Positions 9,617 through 18,530 are shown, counted from the first letter of the stretch. The stretch is 64,000 nucleotides of DNA from Desulfobacter sp. (GCA_028768545.1 CP054838.1:4275001-4339000), one strand, 5' to 3'. A program made the numbers and translations. The notes: generated by a model not told the origin, from the sequence alone.

Positions 9617-11055
9617 GAGGGCGTTCAAAATTCTGTGTCAGTTGAATGAAAGCTGATATACTCAGCTAAATAAGGAGAACTGACATGACCGAAGAAAACA
9701 CCGAATTTGATTTTCAAAAAGCCCTTAAAGGCATCCAGGAAGGTAAACCCTTCACAGGTAAGGGCGGCGTCCTTACATCATTAATCAAAAATCTTGCTGA
9801 AGCTGCTCTTGAAGGAGAGTTGGAGTCCCATCTCGGGCAGGAAGTTTCTGCCAACCGCCGTAATGGAAAAAGCAAAAAGACCATTAAATCCCTGGATGGT
9901 AAATTTGAGCTGGAAACCCCGCGTGACAGGGCCGGAACCTTCTCTCCACAGATCGTCAAAAAACATCAGACAACGCTCAGCGATGAAATTGAAAGAAAGA
10001 TAATAGCCCTTTACGGCCTGGGCATGAGTTATAATGATATGGCTTCCCATTTACAGGAAATCTATGGACTTGAGATTTCAAATGCCACTCTGAGCACCAT
10101 TACCGATAAAATCATCCATACCGTCAAAGAATGGCAGGCCAGGCCGTTGGAAAATGTGTACCCAATCGTATGGCTTGATGCCATACATTATAAAGTACGA
10201 GAAAACGGAAAGGTCGGCAGCAAAGCCGTTTACACAATTCTTGGGGTGAATATCGAGGGCCGCAAAGAGGTTCTTGGGCTGTACATATCCGAGAATGAGG
10301 GTGCGAACTTCTGGCTGCAGGTGTTAACAGACCTTTCAAACCGAGGGGTAAAAGATATCCTGATTGCCTGTGTTGATGGTCTAAAAGGTTTTCCCGAGGC
10401 CATTGAGACCATATTCCCGGACACAGAAGTTCAACTCTGCGTAGTCCACCAGATCCGAAATTCATTGAAATACGTTGGTTCCAAAAATAAAAAGGAATTT
10501 ATGGCAGATCTAAAACGTGTTTATAAAGCGGTCAATAAGGATCTGGCCGAAGAAGAACTGGATATCTTGGAAAATAAATGGAATGACAAATACCCGATTG
10601 TGATAAAATCCTGGCGGAACAACTGGGAACGCCTCAGTCATTTCTTTAAATATCCAGAAGAGATTCGACGGATAAATACCATTGAGGCTGTGCATCGACA
10701 GTTTCGAAAACTGACCAAAACAAAGGGATCATTCCCGAACCAGGACAGCCTGTTAAAGCTGCTTTACATGGGGATCCAGAACGCCAGTAAAAAATGGACA
10801 ATGCCGATTCAAAATTGGTCACTGACAATTTCCCAGTTGGCAATTTTCTTTGAAGGCCGGCTGGATAAAGAGCTGGGAATTTGATAGGGATTTATTTACA
10901 GATGGAAAAGATGGTTCCAGGAACTCCACTCCAGCAAAAGTCAACTCCTCCGACGTGGCTGATTGAAGGCCCATTCTCGGACCTGACTTTTACTTCCGCT
11001 GGCGCTGAGGCAGATCCGGGAACCGAAACCGTGACACAGAATTCTGAACATTCCC
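9617..11055 (+). mobile_element. IS256-family insertion sequence, complete, with 8-bp target duplication
   Basis: A 1439-bp element with imperfect 25-bp terminal inverted repeats: the left end contains GTTCAAAATTCTGTGTCA and the right end, read inverted, GTTCAGAATTCTGTGTCA. The 8-mer ACCTTGGC directly flanks both ends (9609-9616 and 11056-11063), the target duplication length expected for IS256-family elements. Removing the element and one repeat rejoins the spacer between the convergent fliW and flaG genes, so this insertion hit non-coding DNA. The 170 bases after the transposase include an inverted AAAAGTCA/TGACTTTT pair (10936-10992). Confidence 0.92.
9685..10884 (+). CDS. IS256-family (mutator-type) transposase
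   Basis: 399 residues, the normal length for this family. The DDE-type catalytic parts are visible: YPIVWLDAIHYKVRENGKV (first Asp), IACVDGLKGFPEAIETIFPD (second Asp) followed by VQLCVVHQIRNSLKYV, and the Glu in RRINTIEAVHRQFRKLTKTK. The N-terminus ends in the typical LEGELESHLGQE region. It catalyses movement of the element in which it lies. Start ATG 9685 is preceded by AAGGAGAA. It looks intact and probably active, since the ends and target duplication are clean. Confidence 0.96.
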   Translation: MTEENTEFDFQKALKGIQEGKPFTGKGGVLTSLIKNLAEAALEGELESHLGQEVSANRRNGKSKKTIKSLDGKFELETPRDRAGTFSPQIVKKHQTTLSDEIERKIIALYGLGMSYNDMASHLQEIYGLEISNATLSTITDKIIHTVKEWQARPLENVYPIVWLDAIHYKVRENGKVGSKAVYTILGVNIEGRKEVLGLYISENEGANFWLQVLTDLSNRGVKDILIACVDGLKGFPEAIETIFPDTEVQLCVVHQIRNSLKYVGSKNKKEFMADLKRVYKAVNKDLAEEELDILENKWNDKYPIVIKSWRNNWERLSHFFKYPEEIRRINTIEAVHRQFRKLTKTKGSFPNQDSLLKLLYMGIQNASKKWTMPIQNWSLTISQLAIFFEGRLDKELGI

Positions 11056-11085
11056 ACCTTGGCTGGAGTTTCAAATCAAACCTTA

Positions 11086-11451
11086 TTACGCCTTCTGATC
11101 GAATAGCATCCCGGTGAACTCTTCCATTTTTTCTTTAATGGCCAATAACTCTTCGGATGGAATCTGCTTGATCAATTGATCTGTTTGACGATCCTTGATT
11201 TCCACAACAACCTGGTTGGAAAGTTTTTCGTGGATGGAAAATCCGATACTGGTCTGCAGCCCGTCCATAAGTTCGTTTAACCCTTCGGCCAGTTCCTTGA
11301 CTTCCTGAACAGACAGGGATTGTTCTTTGTCTTCCTGAGATTTTTGTTCTACCTGGGATGCTGCTACAGACACATCAATTTTTGTTGCCTCTGGCGGGGC
11401 AGCCGTTCCTCCTGAACCATTGATCGGATTGATGCTGGTCGTGATATTCAT
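11086..11451 (-). CDS. flaG: FlaG-family flagellar protein
   Basis: 121 residues. The C-terminal half carries the FlaG pattern: LAEGLNELMDGLQTSIGFSI, HEKLSNQVVVEIKDRQT, LIKQIPSEELLAIKEKMEE. The N-terminal 50 residues are a polar, low-complexity stretch. FlaG proteins affect filament length or stability and usually lie next to fliD, as here, at the end of the fliD-fliS-fliT run. Start ATG at 11451 has AAGGAGG upstream. The gene ends in TAA 23 bases from the insertion target site. No damage seen. Confidence 0.88.
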   Translation of the reverse strand: MNITTSINPINGSGGTAAPPEATKIDVSVAASQVEQKSQEDKEQSLSVQEVKELAEGLNELMDGLQTSIGFSIHEKLSNQVVVEIKDRQTDQLIKQIPSEELLAIKEKMEEFTGMLFDQKA

Positions 11452-11484
11452 GGAACCTCCTTGTTCGCTTGTTAATCTAATCGT

Positions 11485-11878
11485 TTAGTTTGTTAAATTA
11501 ATCACCCGGGGTCTGGTTGAAAAAGAATAGGGGGACCGGTAGGAACCAATGACCTTTTGTCATTTTTTTCATTCTGGCCTTGAGGTTTTCCCGGTACAAT
11601 TCAACTTTTTCTTTGAGCATCAGGTTCTGATTTTGCAATTTATTCATCTGTTTTGAAAAAGTCAAGATCATTGATCTGAGTTGAGCCTCATCATATTGTT
11701 CGGTTCGGGCAAAAAATAGGTTTAATTGATCACTCAGCTGGTTAAAGGCCTGATGTCTTTTTCCCATTTGATCTTCAAGATCCGGCATAAGCTCGGTCTG
11801 AAAGGATTCAATATGTTCTGCCTGTATGCTGTCCAGCACGGCCATGGCATGTGTGATATTTTCAAATTCCTGGTTCAT
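11485..11878 (-). CDS. FliT/FlgN-like flagellar chaperone, C-terminus frameshifted
   Basis: The open frame is 126 residues (to 11498), helical and charged, lying between fliS and flaG where fliT is normally found. Its last 24 residues (after KKMTKGH, near bases 11550-11558) are hydrophobic and unlike the rest. The alternative frame there reads KVIGSYRSPYSFSTRPRVIN with a stop at 11485-11487, the kind of end found in FlgN/FliT-like proteins (GYRSP...PRFI type). A small indel is therefore likely. The start ATG overlaps the open fliS frame and has AAGGGG upstream. Likely role: binding FliD or FliS before export; the family call is by position and composition. Confidence 0.65.
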
Positions 11879-12360
11879 TTTTTTCCCCTTCGCATATGAA
11901 TCTCAGACTGAAATGGCTCTGAAACGGCTCGTTGGCGCATTGCCCGGATATTGGCTTGCCATGTTTTTCCGGAGGACAGGTTTGCTCTTTTGTCCCATAA
12001 CCTGATTTTCCCAGATCTCTTTGAGTTTGGAAATATAGGTATGGTCTGGGTTAAAATTTTAATATCATTGGTCAGGGAGACCTTGGGCAGCTCCGCCAGG
12101 ATGGAGGCATATAACCCCCTTAAAAACTGGGTGCTCTCATCGGTCATTGTTGAATCCACAGAGGCATTCAACTCGGCAACAATGGCAATGGTCTTGCTCA
12201 GGTGCTCCCCTCTTTTTTGGATATTTTTTTCTTCAATCCCTGCCTTGGCAAGCTCTAGGTTTTTCAAAGCGGTTTTATAAAGGGCAAGGATGAGCTGTTC
12301 AGGACTCATGCCCTCATAATGATTGTTCAAATAGCTGTTGATTTCAGCTGTTCCAGCCAT
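11875..12360 (-). CDS. fliS: Flagellin chaperone FliS, 3' part frameshifted
   Basis: The first 108 residues are FliS (INSYLNNHYEGMSPEQLILA, LYKTALKNLELAKAGIEEKN, AELPKVSLTNDIKILTQT). After TQT the annotated frame gives a basic, unrelated tail to residue 161. The other frame continues as YISKLKEIWENQVMGQK, a standard FliS C-terminal helix, and ends at TGA 11903-11905, giving about 152 residues. The lost base is near 12034-12042 (TATAGGTAT on the + strand); no homopolymer is involved, so a genuine mutation is likely. FliS binds the disordered flagellin C-terminus in the cytoplasm, and the damaged helix is part of its fold. Start ATG 12360 follows AGGAGG. Confidence 0.85.
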   Translation of the reverse strand: MAGTAEINSYLNNHYEGMSPEQLILALYKTALKNLELAKAGIEEKNIQKRGEHLSKTIAIVAELNASVDSTMTDESTQFLRGLYASILAELPKVSLTNDIKILTQTIPIFPNSKRSGKIRLWDKRANLSSGKTWQANIRAMRQRAVSEPFQSEIHMRRGKK

Positions 12361-12384
12361 TTATACCTCCTGGGTAATTCTTGG

Positions 12385-14073
12385 TTATTTTTCAGTCGTC
12401 TTGGTAAAGGAGTCAATAATGGTGTTCATTGCCGTTGACTGGGCGTTGAGTGAACTAATGGTTTTATCCAGCAGTATAAACTGCTTGGTCATGGTATCAT
12501 ACTCTTTATCCAGCCGTGCCGTGGCAGCCTCAATACTTTTATCCAGGTTCTCCATTCGAATCTGGGCCGAATCAATCTCGGTTGAGACCAGGCCCTGGGA
12601 ACTGACCATCTCTGTAATACCGTCGTCAATGATATCCCCGAGCCCTGTAATCCCTGCATCCGCATCTCCGATAAACAGGGTCTGCACCGCGTCCGGATCA
12701 GCTTCAACCGCCTGTTCAAGCTTGTCCTCGTCCAGGCTCATGGTCCCGTCCTTGTTGATTTCAACCCCGAGGTCCACCAGATTAATATATTGGGAGTCTG
12801 GATTGATTGAGGTGGTGATCAGAGAACTGAGCTTGGAGAGCAGGGATTTCATGTCAAAGGAGTCAGCAAGGGGCGATGTTAATTCATCGTCTTCATCCTC
12901 AGTGGATGTGCTGTCCCCATCGCTTCCTTTGATTTCGGCGATCAGTTCATTAAATCCTTTAACCAGAGATTTTATATTTTCTTTAACAGGATCCAGGTTC
13001 CTTTGAACCCCTAAGGAGGTTTCCCCTGCTTTTTTAAAGTTCAAGGTGACACCGGAGATGACATCGGTGATGCCTGAATTGGTCTGGCGCTGGTATTCCA
13101 CCCCGTTGACCTTGAAAATTGCATTTAAAGAGGCTTGATCCGCACCGGTCATTTCTGCCATGGGCAGGTTCTGGATGACCAGGCGGTTTTCTTCCCCTGT
13201 ATTATTTGCCGTGAGTGTAAGCTTAAAGGGATTTTCAGAGGTGCCGGTATCTACAATGCTTGCCGTGACCCCGGGGTTGTCTGATGCGGCATTGATGTCG
13301 GCTGCAATCTGTTCATAGGTAGTGCCGGGAGCCACGCTCAGGTACATGGGGTCTTCATCCCCTGCCTTGCCGATTGAGATGGTAACATCAGCAACGGCAA
13401 AATCAGCCCCTTCAACGCTGACCTGGGAATCTGCCGAGTCGCCGGGAGATGCTGATGCCAGGCGGATATAAAAATCCCCGTCCTCGATGGTCCCCAAGGA
13501 TGCCATGACAATGAGATTTCCCTCTTCGTCCTTGTTGGCTTCTGACGAATTTATTACCCCGACAATCTGGGTCAGGCTCATCCCGGGATTCAGGTCAATA
13601 TCAATGGCCTGCTGGCTTTCAAGTGCCCCGTATTTAATGGCCATGGTCGAGCTTTCCGTGGTCACGGACTCGTCTTTGGATGCAATACCTGTATCAGGCC
13701 CTTCGTAGATAATGGTGTCTTTTGAAGGGACCCCATCGGTCTGCCAAGAACTGAAAACGGCTTTCTGGACCACTTCAATGGAATGGGAGGAGGATTCAAT
13801 ACCGTTATTTGCCGTGGCCGTCAGGATATCTTCGTCTGATACAGATGTTTTGGTATTTAAAAAATCAGATTCAAGGGAGAGAGAAAGGGCACTGGATTTC
13901 ATAGAAAAAAGTTTAGAATTAACCCCGTTATAGGCATTAATTTTTTCCTGAAGTTCAGTTTTTTGAGTTTCTTTGGCTGTGATCGGGGCTTTTTCAGCGG
14001 TTTTCAACTGATCTAAAATATTTTGAAGGTCAAGTCCTGACCCGATGCCCAAAGTGGTGATTGCTCCTGCCAT
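12385..14073 (-). CDS. fliD: Filament cap protein FliD (hook-associated protein 2)
   Basis: 562 residues. The N-terminus (TTLGIGSGLDLQNILDQLKT, AEKAPITAKETQKTELQEKI) and the C-terminal helices (LDKEYDTMTKQFILLDKTIS, NAQSTAMNTIIDSF) match FliD. The middle has Flagellin-IN-like segments (YLSVAPGTTYEQIAADINAA). FliD forms the cap at the filament tip that folds flagellin subunits. First gene of a fliD-fliS-fliT-flaG operon; start ATG 14073 follows ACGGAG. The promoter is not obvious: the 130 bases upstream are AT-rich (ATATATAAT around 14115) but lack a convincing -35 or a -24/-12 pair. The frame is intact. Confidence 0.94.
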   Translation of the reverse strand: MAGAITTLGIGSGLDLQNILDQLKTAEKAPITAKETQKTELQEKINAYNGVNSKLFSMKSSALSLSLESDFLNTKTSVSDEDILTATANNGIESSSHSIEVVQKAVFSSWQTDGVPSKDTIIYEGPDTGIASKDESVTTESSTMAIKYGALESQQAIDIDLNPGMSLTQIVGVINSSEANKDEEGNLIVMASLGTIEDGDFYIRLASASPGDSADSQVSVEGADFAVADVTISIGKAGDEDPMYLSVAPGTTYEQIAADINAASDNPGVTASIVDTGTSENPFKLTLTANNTGEENRLVIQNLPMAEMTGADQASLNAIFKVNGVEYQRQTNSGITDVISGVTLNFKKAGETSLGVQRNLDPVKENIKSLVKGFNELIAEIKGSDGDSTSTEDEDDELTSPLADSFDMKSLLSKLSSLITTSINPDSQYINLVDLGVEINKDGTMSLDEDKLEQAVEADPDAVQTLFIGDADAGITGLGDIIDDGITEMVSSQGLVSTEIDSAQIRMENLDKSIEAATARLDKEYDTMTKQFILLDKTISSLNAQSTAMNTIIDSFTKTTEK

Positions 14074-14152
14074 GGTTTTTCTCCGTTCCGTTAACGGCGG
14101 TTTACGCCTAATTAATTATATATATCATCGGACATGGGCCCGAAAAACATGA

Positions 14153-14192
14153 GAAAAAAAAGAAAAAGGCCCCGGAATAATTCCGGGGCCTT
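14153..14192 (-). terminator. Intrinsic terminator after fliC1
   Basis: A 12-bp perfect stem (AAGGCCCCGGAA at 14166-14177 pairing with 14181-14192, 3-base loop) followed in the minus direction by a U-rich stretch (complement of GAAAAAAAAGAAAAA at 14153-14167). It lies 12 bases past the fliC1 stop. Confidence 0.88.
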
Positions 14193-14204
14193 GAAGTTTA
14201 GGGG

Positions 14205-17147
14205 TTATTGAAGCAGGCTCAATATATTCTGGGAACTTGCATTGGCCTGGCTCATGGCAAAGGTCCCTGCCTGGGCCAAAATCTGCAGCTTGGTAAAGTT
14301 GCCGGATTCATCAGCAAAATCAACATCTCTTATGGTTGATTCTGCAGAAAGTACATTCACCCGGGTGGTGGAGATATTGGCAATGGTGGAGTTAAGCTGG
14401 TTCTGTACTGAACCCAAGTCCGCCCTGACCTTGTCAAGATCCCGCAACGTGGCGTCGGCCACGGCAATGGCTGTCTGGGCGTTGTCCTGGGTCAGGACAT
14501 CCACATCCGAGAGCCGGGCCGTGGATGATTCACTCATCTTGGCCTGGGCACTGTTTCCCCCGACATTGGCGGTGATTGTACTGCCCGAGGCAATAATAGA
14601 ACCTTGTTTCAGGGTCAGCGGATCGGTCAGCACATTTATGCCGGCGGTGGTGATGTCATTTTCAAGGGTTTTTCCTGCCTTGTAGACATTGCCGTCATCT
14701 GCGGTAATATCCGTGGTCAGATAGGTGCCTGCAGTGATCAGGCTGCCCTGGGCAAGAGTCGATCCTCTTTCAATCTGCATCTGGGAGCCTGCGGCCACCT
14801 CTTCATCCTGATCCAGGGTGATGGTACCGCCGATGGAGGATCCTGCCTTGATAAAGGTGGTGGTTTTTTCAAGGGTGGATCCGATACCCACGACCTGTTC
14901 CTTGGTTACATTGACATCACTGGCCAGTTCCACCCTGCCGTAAAATTGGGACCCGTTGCGCATGATGCTGGTGTTGCCGAGAATAGATCCTTTACCCAAG
15001 GTGATTTCCTTGCTGATGTTGGCCATGTCATCCACCAAGGTGGATCCTGCTTTCAAGGTTACATCTGCATTGTTCTTAGAACCGGCCTTTAAGCTGGAAT
15101 CCTCGGCAATAATTGATCCTGCTTTTGCCATTATGTTTTTATTGGCAAGGGTAGAGCCTGCTGCGGCATTGACATAATCACCGGCCCCGGCTGGATAATC
15201 ATTTAACAGGGTGACATCCTGGGTTAAGACCCCTGAATAGGTGGTTCCGTCAAGGCCGGTAATTCCGGTTCCTCCACTGGCCACATAAGAGCCTGCCTTG
15301 AGTACGGTACCTGCCTTGAGGGTGGAGCCCGAAGTGATACTGGATGTGGCGGTCAGCTCATCGGTCTGGTGGATTTTATAGTCCTGGCCGGAAACAATGG
15401 TGGCGCTTCCGATCATCGTACCCACCTCAAGGTAGGACCCCAGGCCAATGGTGGAATCCACCGTGGTCTTTTCTGTGGCATCAATCACCACATTGCCGCT
15501 GACAATGGCGGTCTGGGCGGCCAGGATGGTTCCGGGCGTCAGGGTTGAGCCCGAGGCCAGGGTGCTGTTCCCGGTGGTGGGCGGGGTCTGTTCCACCGTG
15601 ACACTCACCCCTGAAAGATGGATGTTGGATGCCAGGATGGTGCCTGCGGCCAGGATAGAGCCCGAGGCAATATCGTTATCAGCCGTGGTGACGGCCGTGG
15701 TTTCGATTACAGATTCTCCTTCAAGCTGTACCCCAGTGCCGATCTGGGTTCCAGCGGCCAGTACACTGCCGGAACTTACGGTGGAATAACTTGCCAGAGT
15801 ACTTGGGGCGGTGGTGCTCGAAGAGGTGCCCGAGGTGGTCACATCTCCGTAAATGATCCCCTGGAACTGTATGATGGAGTCTTTGCCGAGGACGGATCCT
15901 CCGGCAAATTTTGAGTCCTGGGTGGTGACTAAATTATCTGTAAAGACGGCATTGGTCACTATATCCTGACTGGTGGTCCAGCCAGCCCCCAGAATAGAAT
16001 TTTTGGTGATTTTAGAGCCTGGTTCAAAGGACGCGGGCATTGTAAAGGCGTCTGATTTTAAGATATCCATCTTATTGGTCAGGGTGACCACCTCTCCGCC
16101 GTCCACATTGGTGATGACAATGTCATTGGCCCCTGCCTGTGTGAGTTTGATCTCTCCTACGGTGGACAGGTCCTGGCCTTTGAAAACCGAGCTGAATCCC
16201 TCATCATCCGCCTTGACCTCAATGGCCCTGCCGTCGGTTGAGGTCAGCGTCAGATAGCCTCCTGCATCCACGGTGGCCCGAATTCCGTGCTGGGGGCTTT
16301 TAGAGTTGATGGCCTTGACCAGGGCACCGTCGGTGTCGTTTTTCACCACATTGATCCCGTTCATCACGATTCCGTTGATTGAAAATTGGGATAAGGTGCC
16401 TTCTCCGATGGTGGATATGGTGGTTGATGTGACATCGGCCTGGGCTGAAATACCCAGGACATCCGAGAGTTTGTTGATGGAGTCAGCCACGGCTGCCATG
16501 CTGTCTTCCCTGGAGTTGCTAAAGGCAATCTCGGTTGCCTGGAGCTGGAAGTTTTTATCCTGGAGTGTGCTGTAAATGGCGATCTCAACCGTTCCGGGTT
16601 TGTCATCTTCAAGGGAGAATATTCCTGTGGTCACATGGCCGATCTTGGTGGATTCGGATGATGCAATGGATATGTTTACGGTTTCTCCGGAATAGGCACC
16701 GATCTGGAATTTTTTGTCTGTAAACTGTCCTGACAAAAGTTTCTGGCCGTTGAATGAAGTGGTTTTAGCGATGATGTCCAGCTCTTCCATCAATTTGTCT
16801 ATATCCGCCTGGATGGCAGCCCTTGATTCTGTGGTCTGGCCGTCCTGGGCCGCCTGGATGGCTTTGGTCTTGATGGTGTTGACGATATTAATGGATTCTT
16901 CCAGGGCCGCATCTGCAGTCTGAACAATATTGATACCGTCATTGGCATTTTTGATGGCCTGGCCCAAACCCATTCCCTGGGAGCGGAGGGAGTCGGCAAT
17001 GGACATACCCGAAGCATCATCTGCCGCCTTGTTGATCCGTAAGCCTGAAGATAGGCGTTCTAAGGATGTGGACAGCTGGTTGTCGTTTTTTACCATGTTC
17101 TTGTGTGCATTCAACGCCGACACATTGGTATTGATTCTAAGTGCCAT
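14205..17147 (-). CDS. fliC: Giant flagellin FliC (copy 1) with a hexapeptide-like repeat domain
   Basis: 980 residues. Residues 1-170 (MALRINTNVSALNAHKNMVK, RLSSGLRINKAADDASGMSI) and the last 100 (DLGSVQNQLNSTIANISTTR, LQILAQAGTFAMSQANASSQ, NILSLLQ) are the flagellin D0/D1 domains. Residues about 185-370 look like a Flagellin-IN region. Residues about 375-860 repeat a six-residue pattern (GSILAA GTILAS; AGSTLKAGTVLKAG), the spacing seen in left-handed beta-helices, which would form a solenoid on the filament surface. A sigma-54 site (17277-17292), two GGA-type CsrA sites (17154-17178) and a terminator frame the gene. Start ATG follows ACGGAGGA. The intact frame and full regulatory set suggest it was the main filament protein. 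Confidence 0.95.
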   Translation of the reverse strand: MALRINTNVSALNAHKNMVKNDNQLSTSLERLSSGLRINKAADDASGMSIADSLRSQGMGLGQAIKNANDGINIVQTADAALEESINIVNTIKTKAIQAAQDGQTTESRAAIQADIDKLMEELDIIAKTTSFNGQKLLSGQFTDKKFQIGAYSGETVNISIASSESTKIGHVTTGIFSLEDDKPGTVEIAIYSTLQDKNFQLQATEIAFSNSREDSMAAVADSINKLSDVLGISAQADVTSTTISTIGEGTLSQFSINGIVMNGINVVKNDTDGALVKAINSKSPQHGIRATVDAGGYLTLTSTDGRAIEVKADDEGFSSVFKGQDLSTVGEIKLTQAGANDIVITNVDGGEVVTLTNKMDILKSDAFTMPASFEPGSKITKNSILGAGWTTSQDIVTNAVFTDNLVTTQDSKFAGGSVLGKDSIIQFQGIIYGDVTTSGTSSSTTAPSTLASYSTVSSGSVLAAGTQIGTGVQLEGESVIETTAVTTADNDIASGSILAAGTILASNIHLSGVSVTVEQTPPTTGNSTLASGSTLTPGTILAAQTAIVSGNVVIDATEKTTVDSTIGLGSYLEVGTMIGSATIVSGQDYKIHQTDELTATSSITSGSTLKAGTVLKAGSYVASGGTGITGLDGTTYSGVLTQDVTLLNDYPAGAGDYVNAAAGSTLANKNIMAKAGSIIAEDSSLKAGSKNNADVTLKAGSTLVDDMANISKEITLGKGSILGNTSIMRNGSQFYGRVELASDVNVTKEQVVGIGSTLEKTTTFIKAGSSIGGTITLDQDEEVAAGSQMQIERGSTLAQGSLITAGTYLTTDITADDGNVYKAGKTLENDITTAGINVLTDPLTLKQGSIIASGSTITANVGGNSAQAKMSESSTARLSDVDVLTQDNAQTAIAVADATLRDLDKVRADLGSVQNQLNSTIANISTTRVNVLSAESTIRDVDFADESGNFTKLQILAQAGTFAMSQANASSQNILSLLQ

Positions 17148-17153
17148 AAGTTT

Positions 17154-17178
17154 TCCTCCGTGTAAATGGATCCTCCAT
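17154..17178 (-). promoter_or_regulatory. Paired CsrA-type GGA sites in the fliC leader
   Basis: Read on the minus strand, the leader holds ATGGAGGA (17171-17178) and ACGGAGGA (17154-17161), 17 bases apart; the second overlaps the ribosome binding site 7 bases before the fliC start. Two A(N)GGA motifs with one covering the Shine-Dalgarno is the classical CsrA repression layout, and csrA-fliW is encoded in the same window. Binding itself is inferred. Confidence 0.55.
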
Positions 17179-17276
17179 GTTAAATCTCAAGTGGGGAAAG
17201 TATTTCCGGCGTTTTATGCTGGAGAGGGAAATATTTTCCGCCTCGTTCTTGATTTTCTGTCGTTATTAGCTATTTA

Positions 17277-17292
17277 AGCAACATCTGTGCCA
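17277..17292 (-). promoter_or_regulatory. Sigma-54 promoter of fliC1
   Basis: The minus strand reads TGGCACAGATGTTGCT: a full match to the -24/-12 consensus (TGGCAC, then TTGC with correct spacing). It lies 130-145 bases before the fliC1 ATG and implies a leader of about 115-120 bases that contains the CsrA sites. The divergent TPR-methyltransferase gene starts about 90 bases to the other side. Confidence 0.85.
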
Positions 17293-17382
17293 TGGGGCAA
17301 AGAGCTGTAATTATGAGTGCTATACGTCGCGGTAAGGAAAATTGCCTTGACAGGGAAAAGATTCTTGGCTACTCCATTTGAA

Positions 17383-18498
17383 ATGAATAATCCTTTAACA
17401 GACAAGATGAATCAATTATACGCAGAGGCATTACAGGCATTAAATTCAGGAGATTTACAGGAGGCCTTAGCCTTTTCCAGGGAGATACTTGCTGTTTCCC
17501 CTAATAATGTTGCGGCTATGAATAATGTGGGGCTGGTATTTTTGAAACAAAAAGAATACCACAGTGCGGTTGAAATTTTTGAAAAGGCGGTGATCATAGA
17601 CCCTGGGATTGCCCAGCTCCACCACAACCTGGGGTTGAGTTTGCATAAACGGAACCGGCTGAATCCGGCTGCTGCAGCGTATCAAAAGGCTTTGACACTC
17701 GACCCGGATTATAAGGAATCTTTGCAGAATCTGGGGGCCGCACTAAAAAATCTGGGCAGGCCTGAAGCCGCGCCTGAATACTACCGCCGTCTTCTCGAAC
17801 TTTCTCCTGACGATGCAAACGCGAGATTTATGCTGGATTCTCTTATGGGAACAAATCAGGAGAAAAAGGCACCTGATGAGTATGTGGCGGACTTGTTTGA
17901 TGAATATGCTGATCATTTTGAAGATCAGTTGCTCAAAAAATTAGAATATCATACCCCTATGGAACTGAAAAAAGCCTTTGTCTATTTTTTGGGCGGAGTA
18001 AAACAATTTAGGCATCTACTTGATCTGGGCTGCGGGACAGGGCTTGTTGGAGATGCCTTTCACGGATTTGCATATCGTCTGACCGGGGTGGATCTATCCG
18101 AAAAAATGCTTGAACATGCCCGGGGTAAACAGTTGTATAATCAATTGATTAAGGCAGATTTCAGAAGTTTTCTTAAACAGTATATGGACAGATATGATTT
18201 GGTTGTTGCAGCAGATGTTCTGGTCTATACAGGAATTCTGGATGACGTTTTTTTTCTGCTTGGTCAAAGAATGGAAATAGGGGGATATTTTGTGTTTTCC
18301 ACCGAGGATAATCCTAATATCCATGAATTTTCCCTGCTTAAAAGTGGGCGGTACGGCCATGGACCAATGTACGTTCAGTCTGTTGCACTTAAGAATAATT
18401 TTATGGTCAGGATGTGTCGGCCCGTTAGACTCAGAAAAGAAAAGGGCAAATGGCTCGGAGGGAATGTTTTTATTCTGGAGTGTATGGGAGATAAATAA
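17383..18498 (+). CDS. TPR-repeat protein with C-terminal SAM-dependent methyltransferase domain
   Basis: About 371 residues from ATG 17383; the frame is open to GTG 17317, but neither start has a clear ribosome binding site. The first half holds four TPR units (ALNSGDLQEALAFSREILAV, NVGLVFLKQKEYHSAVEIFE, NLGLSLHKRNRLNPAAAAYQ, NLGAALKNLGRPEAAPEYYR). The second half is a class I methyltransferase: HLLDLGCGTGLVGDAF (SAM-binding motif I), YRLTGVDLSEKMLEHAR (acidic residue of motif II) and YDLVVAADVLVYTG. The gene lies alone, on the opposite strand, between two flagellin genes. A role in modifying flagellin or another surface substrate is inferred from position only. It shares a bidirectional terminator with fliC2. 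Confidence 0.85.
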   Translation: MNNPLTDKMNQLYAEALQALNSGDLQEALAFSREILAVSPNNVAAMNNVGLVFLKQKEYHSAVEIFEKAVIIDPGIAQLHHNLGLSLHKRNRLNPAAAAYQKALTLDPDYKESLQNLGAALKNLGRPEAAPEYYRRLLELSPDDANARFMLDSLMGTNQEKKAPDEYVADLFDEYADHFEDQLLKKLEYHTPMELKKAFVYFLGGVKQFRHLLDLGCGTGLVGDAFHGFAYRLTGVDLSEKMLEHARGKQLYNQLIKADFRSFLKQYMDRYDLVVAADVLVYTGILDDVFFLLGQRMEIGGYFVFSTEDNPNIHEFSLLKSGRYGHGPMYVQSVALKNNFMVRMCRPVRLRKEKGKWLGGNVFILECMGDK

Positions 18499-18530
18499 AA
18501 GAGCCCCGGAAAATTTTCCGGGGCTCTTTT
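18497..18530. terminator. Bidirectional intrinsic terminator between the TPR-methyltransferase gene and fliC2
   Basis: A perfect 34-bp palindrome: arm AAAAGAGCCCCGGAAAA (18497-18513) and its complement (18514-18530), with A and T runs at both edges so that it serves either direction. It lies between convergent genes (stops at 18498 and 18563). Confidence 0.9.

Noticed and set aside
12338..13006. 222-codon open frame on the + strand opposite fliD
   Set aside because: It is antisense to a clear fliD and is Ser/Ile/Val-rich without motif or ribosome binding site; a shadow of the real gene's codon bias.
14604..15092. Long + strand frames opposite the flagellin repeat region
   Set aside because: The repetitive codons of the flagellin genes keep the opposite strand open over long distances; no family pattern or start signal was found in any of them.
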